A DNA stretch of 64,000 bases from CAILZL01 sp963791615. Its GTDB lineage: Bacteria > Pseudomonadota > Gammaproteobacteria > Steroidobacterales > Steroidobacteraceae. Location of the stretch: contig CAWBTE010000005.1 of the NCBI GenBank assembly GCA_963791615.1, positions 310,001-374,000 of the forward strand, in the 5' to 3' direction. Under the pieces are notes generated by a model. It saw only the letters and a list, made by a program, of their open reading frames with translations. It ran no database searches and was not told where the DNA came from. Position 1 is the first letter of the stretch; each line of letters opens with the position of its first letter. The position numbers were made by a program, and so were the translations under genes. Positions 54,954 through 62,598 of the stretch are shown here, one piece after another.

Positions 54954-56660
54954 GTGGCCACGATTCACAAACTTTTCAAGGACAATCAGGCTGTTGAACC
55001 GGGCAGCAATCCGTCCGGGAACCCGGCAGAACAGCAGGAACAGGCCGCTTTACTGGCGCTCAGTACCAACGCCAACTTGCTGGAAATTGTTCAACTGGCA
55101 GCGCCGCGTGGCTCCAGAGTCGTCAAGGTTGGCACGCTGGATACGATGCTCAATGTCAGTCGTTCGCTGCGACCCGCCATCCTGTTCATCGACACGGACA
55201 GCTGCGCTGACATTCCGGGCACCGTCATTCAGCTGTGGCAGGAATTGCCCGAGCTGGTCGTGGTTGCAGCGGGCAGCAGCGAGGAAAGCAGCAAGCTGAT
55301 GAAGCTGACCGCAGCAGGACACCTCTATCGCTTCCTGCTCAAGCCTCTGGCGCACAATCAGACCAAGCTGACGCTGGAAGCCGCGCTCAATCAGCACGCC
55401 GATTTGCTGGCCAGCGCCGATCGACGCTCGAACGCTACAGTCAGTGCGCAGCCCGAAACAGTACGCAAGAACTACCTGCCCGCATACATGGGCCTGGGCT
55501 TCGCCCTGATCGCGGTTGCCGGTCTGGCGTTTTATAGCCTGAGCCGCATGGGCAGCGACGATCAGGAAAATGCAACGCGCATCGCCACGGTGCCGGTCAG
55601 CTCAACCACCAGCACTGAACTGGATCTGGCCGATGCGGCGCTCGCCGCGGGCAAACTGCTGGAACCACCCGGCGAAAGTGCACTGGATCTGTATCGCAGT
55701 GCGCTGGCCATCGACACCACGAACCAGCGTGCACAAGCTGGCATCGAAGCAGTAGCCAGCAAACTGCTGGAACAGGCAGAAGCAGCACTGACTGCCGAAC
55801 AGCTGGAAGCCGCCGTGGTTGCGCTGGAACAGGCGCGCGATGTCTCGCCTGACAATACCCGCCTCAAGTTTCTGGACGGGCAACTGGCGCGCGAACGTGA
55901 ACGTCTGAAACTGACGCAGGGTCAGGATTTGAGCAAGAAGGTGCGCACACTGCTGGCTGATGCACAGGAAGCCATGGATGCGGGCCGACTGATTGCACCC
56001 GCCGGCAACAATGCACGCGCCAGCATTCTGGAAGCACGCCGTATTGACGCCACCGATCCGGGGGTGGCCCAGGCGCAGCGCGCACTGAGCACCCTGTTGA
56101 TTGAAGCAGCGCGACGCGCCGCAGAGCAGAATCAGAACGAGCCGGCGCAGAACTACTTGTCTGCGGCGCGGCAACTCGGCTCTGCAGGTGCGGAGCTGAG
56201 TGCAGCGGAACGCGCCATCAACTCATCCAGCAGTCGTTCCAGCGCGGCCGCTGAAGCGCAACTCAATGCAGCACGCGAAGCAGCCGCGCAGGCCCAACGC
56301 GATGCCGCATTGGCAGCAGCCGCACAAAGTGCAGCCGAAGCGACAACCCGCGTGGCCGATGAAGCCGCACAGACAAAGGCACAAACTCCGGTCCCTCTCA
56401 AGCGCATCAAGACCGTGGCGCCTGCGTATCCCGCATCCGCCAACAGCCGCGGCCTCAGTGGCTGGGCTGATGTCGCTTTCACGGTGGATGAAAGTGGCAA
56501 CGTCACCAATGCCCGCATCGCCAATGCCGAACCCAAGAATATTTTCGATGCCGCCGCGCTGGCAGCCGTGGAGCAATGGCGGTTTGAACCGCCGATGCGT
56601 GATGGCAAGGCAGTATCTCAGGCAACCAGGGTCAAGCTGCGCTTCGACAATCCCAGGTAG
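54954..56660 (+). CDS. Receiver-like domain / membrane helix / TonB C-terminal domain fusion
   Basis: The product has 568 residues from GTG 54954, which has CGGGGA 10 bases upstream; TTG 54930 is an alternative. Residues about 25-150 form a cytoplasmic receiver-like domain: PAILFIDTD with D80, LVVVAAGSS, and FLLKPL with K130, at the CheY spacing, but the N-terminal acidic pair is absent. A single membrane helix (about 174-197) follows, then a long Ala/Gln/Glu-rich periplasmic coiled coil (about 210-480) and a TonB_C domain (LKRIKTVAPAYPASANSRGLSGWADVAFTVDESG, AALAAVEQWRFEPPM). Fusing a receiver fold to TonB is unusual; it may let a cytoplasmic signal act on an envelope process. ExbB/ExbD are not encoded here. 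Confidence 0.85.
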   Translation: MATIHKLFKDNQAVEPGSNPSGNPAEQQEQAALLALSTNANLLEIVQLAAPRGSRVVKVGTLDTMLNVSRSLRPAILFIDTDSCADIPGTVIQLWQELPELVVVAAGSSEESSKLMKLTAAGHLYRFLLKPLAHNQTKLTLEAALNQHADLLASADRRSNATVSAQPETVRKNYLPAYMGLGFALIAVAGLAFYSLSRMGSDDQENATRIATVPVSSTTSTELDLADAALAAGKLLEPPGESALDLYRSALAIDTTNQRAQAGIEAVASKLLEQAEAALTAEQLEAAVVALEQARDVSPDNTRLKFLDGQLARERERLKLTQGQDLSKKVRTLLADAQEAMDAGRLIAPAGNNARASILEARRIDATDPGVAQAQRALSTLLIEAARRAAEQNQNEPAQNYLSAARQLGSAGAELSAAERAINSSSSRSSAAAEAQLNAAREAAAQAQRDAALAAAAQSAAEATTRVADEAAQTKAQTPVPLKRIKTVAPAYPASANSRGLSGWADVAFTVDESGNVTNARIANAEPKNIFDAAALAAVEQWRFEPPMRDGKAVSQATRVKLRFDNPR

Positions 56661-56681
56661 GCCGCCGCGTTTGTTTCCTCA

Positions 56682-56706
56682 AGGCCCGGCAATGCCGGGC
56701 CTTTTT
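56682..56706 (+). terminator. Intrinsic terminator after the TonB fusion gene
   Basis: AGGCCCGGC and GCCGGGCCT, 9 bp perfect, with an AAT loop, followed by TTTTT. Confidence 0.9.
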
Positions 56707-56776
56707 CATGTGTACTGGCTCACCTGGACATACCGAGACGTTACACTGCTCTGAATATTGATGGTTCAAGCAGGTA

Positions 56777-58202
56777 ATGAGTACACCCGATCACCAGAAT
56801 GCGCTGCCCGCGCAGCGACTGGATGCACACGGACACGCGCATGTGGACTGGCGTCTGGTGCTGGCGCTGGCTGGCCCGCTGATCGCCAACAGCGCCGTGC
56901 AGGCGGCATTGAACCTCACTGACACCTGGTTTGTCGGTCGCATTTCCACCCAGGCGCTGGCCGGCATGGGCGCCATTCACTGGCTGACCATTGTGTTCAT
57001 CGGTCTGCTGGGTGGCGTGGGCATGGCGGTGCAGACGCTGGTGGCGCAGGCTTTTGGCGGGCGTCGCTACACACGCGCCTCACAAGCCACCTGGACTGCG
57101 CTATGGGCGGCCTTGTTCACTGCGCCGGTGTTTGCATTGGTAGGCTTGAATGGACAAAGCATTCTTGCGCCATTCGGCTTGCAGGAAGAAGTGCGCGTGC
57201 TGGCCTTGCAGTTCTGGCAACCACGCATGCTGGGCGCGGCACTGGGTGTGGCGTTGTGGGCCGTGCTGGGATTCTTCAATGGCATTGGCCGTGCGCGCGT
57301 CACGCTGTTCATCAATCTGTTCACGCTGGGCATCAACGCGGTGCTGGCGCAGATTTTCATCTTCAGATTCAACTGGGGCGTCGCCGGGGCCGCCTGGGCC
57401 ACCAACTGCGCAACCGCCATCGGCCTGCTGATTGCAGTGTGGGTGTTTGTACGCGCCCCTGACTTTAAAATGTATCGCGCCAGACTCACCTGGCGTCTGC
57501 ACTGGCCACGCTTGCGCAGCCAGTTCAAGCTGGGTTTGCCGATGGGTGTGATGCTGGCGGCGGACCTGTTTGGCTTTGCGCTGTTTCAGTTGATGCAGGT
57601 AAAACTCAGCGCCGTCGATGGCGCAGCCTCACAGATCACCATGATGCTGACCTCGATTGCCTACATGCCTGCCATCGGTATTGCGCTGGCGGGAACCACC
57701 TTGGTGGGCCAATCCATCGGCGCGGGCAACAAACAATGGGCGCGCAAGATCGGCAACTTCGTCATCCTGATGGCGGTGGTGTACATGGGTGGCATCGGCC
57801 TGTTGCTGGGGCTGACCAGTCCGTGGTTGATGCCATTATTCGTCAACGCCAATGATGCGCTTGTCCGCCGAAGTCATCCGCACCGGCATCACCATCATGT
57901 GGCTGGCGGCGGCCTATCAATTATTTGATGGCATGACACTGGGTTCGAGTTTCTGCCTGCGCGGCGCCGGCGATGCCATTGTGCCTGCCGCACTGGTGCT
58001 GGGCATGTCGTGGTTCTTCTTCGTGCCACTGGCGCACAGTCTTTCGTTTGGCGTGAATCAGGGCTGGGTGAACTGGCTACCACAGTTTGGCCTTGGTGCA
58101 GTGGGTGGCTGGACGGCGGCAGTCATCTACGTCTGCCTGATTGGTCTGGCCATGTTCATGCGTTGGCGTTCGAAGGCGTGGGAGAGGATTGAGGTGCGGT
58201 GA
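56777..58202 (+). CDS. MATE-family multidrug/Na+ antiporter, frame broken
   Basis: The first part (ATG 56777 on) has LALAGPLIANSAVQAALNLTDTWFVGRI, GMAVQTLVAQAFGG and about nine membrane segments, then runs into an unrelated HHHH tail ending at 57928. A second frame, open from 57852, continues LSAEVIRTGITIMWLAAAYQLFDGM, GSSFCLRGAGDA and the last segments to 58202. A one-base change at about 57848-57870 joins them to a normal 12-helix, roughly 475-residue transporter. MATE pumps export drugs or metabolites using Na+ or H+. Confidence 0.87.
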
Positions 58203-58316
58203 CCTGCGGTCTTCGCACACACAAACCACCGCCAAAGACCTGTTTGCATTTTTCGTTCAGGCCCTATAAAAACGCAAGCAAGCTATTGAATCGAAAAAGC
58301 TACCCGGAGGATCAGA

Positions 58317-58388
58317 ATGAACAAACTTCGCGAAATGTCGCTTTGTAAAGCGACGTTTAAGGCCTATGTTACTTGCCTCCACTTGTAG
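58317..58388 (+). CDS. Possible 23-residue leader peptide
   Basis: ATG 58317 has an excellent CCCGGAGGATCAG ribosome site. The short frame (MNKLREMSLCKATFKAYV, then TCLHL) ends 15 bases before the next gene and contains a strong hairpin (58333-58358). The downstream gene lacks such a ribosome site, so coupling through this leader is possible. No homologue is known to me. Confidence 0.35.
   Translation: MNKLREMSLCKATFKAYVTCLHL
58333..58358. other. 11-bp hairpin inside the leader frame
   Basis: AAATGTCGCTT and AAGCGACGTTT pair (one G-T) around TGTA. Confidence 0.5.
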
Positions 58389-58403
58389 TGGGGCACGCCC
58401 GCC

Positions 58404-58986
58404 ATGTACAAGGAGCTTTTAGCTGCAACGGCCATCCTTCTTACATTCGCGATGTATGTGCCATACATTCGCTCGATACGTGAAGGGCGGACAAAGCCGC
58501 ATATGTTCTCCTGGATTACTTGGGCGCTTAATGCGTTTGTCGTTTTCTTGGCTCAACTAGCGGCTCATGGCGGCTCCGGCGCATGGCCGATTGGTGTATC
58601 TGGTCTCCTTACGGCGTACATTGCGGTTCTGGCGTATCGGAATCGCACCGATACGTCTATTACCAGAACTGACTGGGTATTCCTTGCTGTCGCAATTGCA
58701 GCCTTGCTGTGCTGGTTGCTAACGTCCAATCCGCTGCTGGCAGTCGCACTGCTTACGGGTGTCGGCTCTCGGATTCGGACCCACATTCCGATTTGCTTTT
58801 GCTCATCCAAACAAAGAGCGCATCGGATTTTACTTCTTGGCTGCTCTACGCAACACATTGACAATTTCCGCTTTGGAACACTACTCGTTGACTACAGTCT
58901 TGTACCCGACTGCAAAGGTCATCGTCGGCGTAATACTTGTTGTGATGATCGCGTATAGGCGGACTCAGCCCAACATGAGTCGATAG
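58404..58986 (+). CDS. Small multi-pass membrane protein of unknown function, frame broken
   Basis: The first frame gives ELLAATAILLTFAMYVPYIRSIREG, KPHMFSWITWALNAFVVFLAQLA and WPIGVSGLLTAYIAVLAY, about five membrane segments to LLAVALLTGV near 58760. A second frame then continues LGFGPTFRFAFAHPNKE, FYFLAALRNTLTISALEHYSLTTVLYPTAKV and a last segment to 58986. One base is probably missing at about 58758-58765. The joined protein of about 194 residues has six segments and resembles hypothetical proteins scattered in environmental bacteria. Confidence 0.68.
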
Positions 58987-59043
58987 GTTCTGGTTGATGC
59001 TGAGCCGCGCCTTGTCTGGCACAACCGGCTTCAACACCTATCA

Positions 59044-59310
59044 TCAACCGCCACTCAGGGCGCAGATCAGATGCACGGTGTCGCCAGTTGCAACCTTTGC
59101 AGTCAGATCATCGGTCATCCGGGTATTCACAAACAAACGGATGTGCTGACGGATACGTCCCTGTTCATCAATCATGCGAAAGCGCATGCCGGGGAAGCGT
59201 GTTTCGAGATCGGCCAGCACTTCAGCCAGCGTGCCGCCCTGCGCACTCACGCTGGCTGCGCCTGAGACATAGGAGCGCAAGGGGCTGGCAACGTTGACGA
59301 TGCAGGACAT
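59044..59310 (-). CDS. MoaD/ThiS-family sulfur-carrier-like protein
   Basis: The product has 88 residues. It is a ubiquitin-like fold with GGTLAEVLADLETRFPG and VNTRMTDD, and ends in the diagnostic LSGG tail that is adenylated and thiocarboxylated in MoaD/ThiS. It lies 9 bases behind the beta-propeller gene on the same strand, not in a molybdopterin or thiamine operon, so its partner enzyme is unclear. A molybdoenzyme lies at the other end of the window. Confidence 0.85.
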   Translation of the reverse strand: MSCIVNVASPLRSYVSGAASVSAQGGTLAEVLADLETRFPGMRFRMIDEQGRIRQHIRLFVNTRMTDDLTAKVATGDTVHLICALSGG

Positions 59311-59319
59311 GCGGGGTCC

Positions 59320-60429
59320 TCAAACCGCCACCGTCACCGCATAGATCTCCGGCAGATGCTGCGCGAGACATTTCCATACATCGCCTTCATTGGTGCTGCC
59401 CCACACTTCACCGCCAGTAGTGCCGAAGTACACACCGGGTTTCTTGCTGGCATCGGCACACATGGCCTGCCGCAACACCGTGAACCACGCCTGCGAGCGA
59501 GGTAATCCTTTGTCGAGTCGTTGCCAGCGCTTGCCGGCATTGCGGGTTCGATATACCGCGGGCTTGCCACCGACTGAAGTGCGCGGCCAGACCGTGGTGC
59601 CATCCATGGGAAATACCCAGGCGGTGTCCGGGTCATGCGGGTGCAGTACGACGGGAAAACCGATGTCGCCAATTTTCTTCGGCATATTGTTGCCGATGCG
59701 CTGCCATTCATTCGACGGGCGATCGATGCGATACAGGCCGCAATGATTCTGGTGATACAGACGATCCGGTTGTAACGGATGCAGGGCCACGCAATGTGGA
59801 TCGTGACCGAACTCGGCGTTCTTGTCAGGCAGGAAGTCTGCGGCGACACCGCGGTTCAGCGGCGTCCAGTTCTTGCCTGCATCGGTGCTTTCAAACACAC
59901 CACCGATGGAAATGCCGATGTAAATGTGCCGTGCATCGCGTGGATCAATCAGGATGGAATGCAGGAATTCGCCATCCGGCGTACCGAAGCCCACCCACTG
60001 TTTGCGTAGTGGGTGGTCATTGAAACCGGCAACCGGTTGCCAGGTATTGCCGGCGTCGGTACTGCGGAACAGGCCCGCCGGTGAAGTGCCGGCATACCAC
60101 ACGCCCGGTTCGCTGGCATGTCCGGGCGTCAGCCACAACACGCGCTCGACGTTGCGTACTTCTTCACCCTCGGCAGCCTTGCGGAACGCCGGCGGCTGTT
60201 TAGCTTCCTGCCACGTACGGCCACGATCCGTTGAGCGATAAACCGTGGGGCCGAGATGTCCGGTCTTGGTGCCCATCAACAATGTTTTGGGTGCGCGCGG
60301 GTCCTGCACAATGTGATGAATGATATGGCCGAGAAACTGCGGGCCTTTGAGCGTCCAGCGTCTGCGTGTGGCATCGCTCTTTAATTGAAACGCGCCTTTG
60401 CGGGTAGAGACCCAGAGCGTGATCGACAT
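59320..60429 (-). CDS. BNR/sialidase-like beta-propeller protein
   Basis: The product has 369 residues. Asp-box repeats are visible as RSTDRGRTW, RSTDAGNTW, ESTDAGKNW, RTRNAGKRW and GSTNEGDVW, one per propeller blade. There is no signal peptide and no clear sialidase catalytic set, so the annotation as exo-alpha-sialidase would be by fold only. The coupling to a MoaD-like gene suggests a cytoplasmic role. The start is ATG 60429. Confidence 0.83.
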   Translation of the reverse strand: MSITLWVSTRKGAFQLKSDATRRRWTLKGPQFLGHIIHHIVQDPRAPKTLLMGTKTGHLGPTVYRSTDRGRTWQEAKQPPAFRKAAEGEEVRNVERVLWLTPGHASEPGVWYAGTSPAGLFRSTDAGNTWQPVAGFNDHPLRKQWVGFGTPDGEFLHSILIDPRDARHIYIGISIGGVFESTDAGKNWTPLNRGVAADFLPDKNAEFGHDPHCVALHPLQPDRLYHQNHCGLYRIDRPSNEWQRIGNNMPKKIGDIGFPVVLHPHDPDTAWVFPMDGTTVWPRTSVGGKPAVYRTRNAGKRWQRLDKGLPRSQAWFTVLRQAMCADASKKPGVYFGTTGGEVWGSTNEGDVWKCLAQHLPEIYAVTVAV

Positions 60430-60484
60430 GATGTGACACCTCTAACGTGCTGGAAGCCAACTATTACGCTGACGTCAGCCAGCG

Positions 60485-61339
60485 TCAACCCAAAAGTAGC
60501 GCTGCATGATGCCGCAGGTGATCTTCCACAAAGCTGCTGATGAAATAGTAGCCATGGTCGTAGCCGGCATGACGGCGCAACGTCAGCGGCTGACCCACTT
60601 GCTGGCAGGCGGCTTCAAACAGGTGTGGATGTAATTGCGACTGCAGAAACTGATCGCTCAGACCCTGATCAATCAGAATGGATGGACGTGAGGCCGCTGA
60701 CTTCAGTTGTGAGACCAGCACCGTGGCGTCGTACTGCGTCCACTGCGACTGGTCACTGCCCAGATAACCACTGAATGCCTTGATGCCCCAGGGACACTGC
60801 ATGGGCGCGGCTATCGGCGCGAAAGCAGAAATGGATCGGTACTGCTGCGGGTTTTTCAAACCAATGGTCAGTGCACCGTGACCGCCCATGGAATGACCGA
60901 AGATACCCTGACGTTGTTGATCTGCTGCAAAGTTCGCCTGGATCAGCGCCGGCAGTTCACAGGTGATATACGAATACATGTGGTAGTGCTGCGCCCAGGG
61001 CTGCTCGGTGGCATCCAGATAAAAGCCGGCAGCCAGGCCAAAATCCCAGCTGTCACTATCACCGGGCAAGGCAATACCACGCGGACTGGTATCCGGCGTC
61101 ACCAGCATCAGGCCCAGCTCAGCGGCAATTCGTTGCGCGCCCGCCTTGATCATGAACGTTTCTTCAGTGCAGGTGAGGCCAGCAAGGTAGTACAGCACCG
61201 GCACTTTCTGGTGAGCGGCTTGCGGGGGCGTGAACACGGCAAACTTCATCAGGCAGTTGTTCGTTGCTGACTGATGACGATAGAAGCTGGTGATGCCGCC
61301 GAAGCAGGCATGCTGGGTGAGGGTTTCGAACGTGGTCAT
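60485..61339 (-). CDS. fghA: S-formylglutathione hydrolase
   Basis: The product has 284 residues from ATG 61339; the frame is open upstream to 61381. It is an alpha/beta hydrolase with GLTCTEETFMIKAGAQRIAAE, the nucleophile in GHSMGGHGAL, and AGYDHGYYFI with the catalytic His. It converts S-formylglutathione to formate and glutathione, the second step of formaldehyde detoxification. It follows adhC by 7 bases. Confidence 0.94.
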   Translation of the reverse strand: MTTFETLTQHACFGGITSFYRHQSATNNCLMKFAVFTPPQAAHQKVPVLYYLAGLTCTEETFMIKAGAQRIAAELGLMLVTPDTSPRGIALPGDSDSWDFGLAAGFYLDATEQPWAQHYHMYSYITCELPALIQANFAADQQRQGIFGHSMGGHGALTIGLKNPQQYRSISAFAPIAAPMQCPWGIKAFSGYLGSDQSQWTQYDATVLVSQLKSAASRPSILIDQGLSDQFLQSQLHPHLFEAACQQVGQPLTLRRHAGYDHGYYFISSFVEDHLRHHAALLLG

Positions 61340-61346
61340 CGTGCTC

Positions 61347-62459
61347 TCAATAAACAACAACACTGCGAATCGACTCGCCACTGTGCATCAGATCGAATGC
61401 CCTGTTGATGTCCTGCAAGGGCAGCACATGGGTAATCAGATCATCAATGTTGATCTTGCCATCCATGTACCAGTCAACAATCTTCGGCACATCGGTACGA
61501 CCGCGTGCGCCACCGAAGGCGGTGCCCTTCCAGACGCGTCCCGTGACCAATTGAAAAGGTCTTGTCTTGATTTCCTGGCCCGCAGCCGCGACGCCGATGA
61601 TGATGGATTCGCCCCAACCGCGATGACAGCATTCCAGCGCCTGACGCATCAGGTCAACATTGCCCACGCATTCAAAGCTGTAGTCGGCGCCGCCGTGGGT
61701 GAGATTCACCAGATACGGCACCAGATCGCCGCCGATTTCCTTCGGGTTCACAAAGTGCGTCATGCCGAATTTTTCGGCCAGTGCTTTGCGACCGGGATTG
61801 ATGTCCACGCCGATGATCATGTTGGCGCCGGCGAGTCGCGCACCCTGAATCACGTTGAGGCCGATGCCGCCAAGACCGAACACCACCACATTGTCACCGG
61901 GCGCTACTTTGGCGGTATTGATCACTGCACCAATGCCGGTGGTGACGCCGCAACCGATGTAACACACCTTGTCGAAGGGCGCGTCTTCGCGAATCTTCGC
62001 CAGTGCAATTTCCGGCAGCACCGTGTAGTTGGCGAAGGTTGAGCAGCCCATGTAGTGATGGATCTTCTGGCCATTGATGGAGAAGCGGCTGGTGCCATCG
62101 GGCATCACACCCTGCCCTTGCGTGCTGCGAATGGCCGTACACAGATTGGTCTTGTGTGAAGTACAGGACTTGCACTCGCGGCATTCAGGTGTGTACAGCG
62201 GAATGACGTGATCGCCCTTCTTCAGCGACTTCACACCCGCACCCACCTCAACAACAACGCCTGCGCCTTCGTGACCAAAGATCACCGGGAACAAACCCTC
62301 CGGATCAGCTCCCGAACGCGTGAACTCGTCGGTATGACACACGCCTGTGGCCTTGATTTCCACCAGCACTTCACCGGCCCGTGGTCCTTCCAGTTGTACG
62401 GTCTCTATCGTTAACGGCGCACCTGCTTGCCAGGCCACTGCTGCTTTCACATCCATCAT
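61347..62459 (-). CDS. adhC: S-(hydroxymethyl)glutathione dehydrogenase / class III alcohol dehydrogenase
   Basis: The product has 370 residues; start at ATG 62459 with GAGG 6 bases upstream, ATG 62456 equally possible. Catalytic zinc ligands are in TGVCHTDEFT and GHEGAGVV; structural zinc Cys residues in CRECKSCTSHKTNLC. GLGGIGLNVIQGARLAGA is the NAD-binding motif. It oxidises the glutathione adduct of formaldehyde. With fghA it makes the standard two-gene pathway; no frmR-type regulator is adjacent. Confidence 0.95.
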   Translation of the reverse strand: MMDVKAAVAWQAGAPLTIETVQLEGPRAGEVLVEIKATGVCHTDEFTRSGADPEGLFPVIFGHEGAGVVVEVGAGVKSLKKGDHVIPLYTPECRECKSCTSHKTNLCTAIRSTQGQGVMPDGTSRFSINGQKIHHYMGCSTFANYTVLPEIALAKIREDAPFDKVCYIGCGVTTGIGAVINTAKVAPGDNVVVFGLGGIGLNVIQGARLAGANMIIGVDINPGRKALAEKFGMTHFVNPKEIGGDLVPYLVNLTHGGADYSFECVGNVDLMRQALECCHRGWGESIIIGVAAAGQEIKTRPFQLVTGRVWKGTAFGGARGRTDVPKIVDWYMDGKINIDDLITHVLPLQDINRAFDLMHSGESIRSVVVY

Positions 62460-62598
62460 CCATACCTCAAGTTGAATTCCGGCTCCGGACACCGATTTCA
62501 GGCATTGTGCCTGTGATCGTTTCTGCAGGTAAGATCAACCTTTGTACAGCCAGCCGCCCCTGCGACTGATCCATTCAACGTCTCACTTACGGTGCTGC

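Noticed and set aside
58201..58403. Integron cassette or attC site around the small membrane protein
   Set aside because: No core-site consensus or integrase visible; only one hairpin, inside a short frame.
59320..60429. Secreted sialidase
   Set aside because: No signal peptide and no visible catalytic Arg triad; only the propeller Asp boxes are supported.
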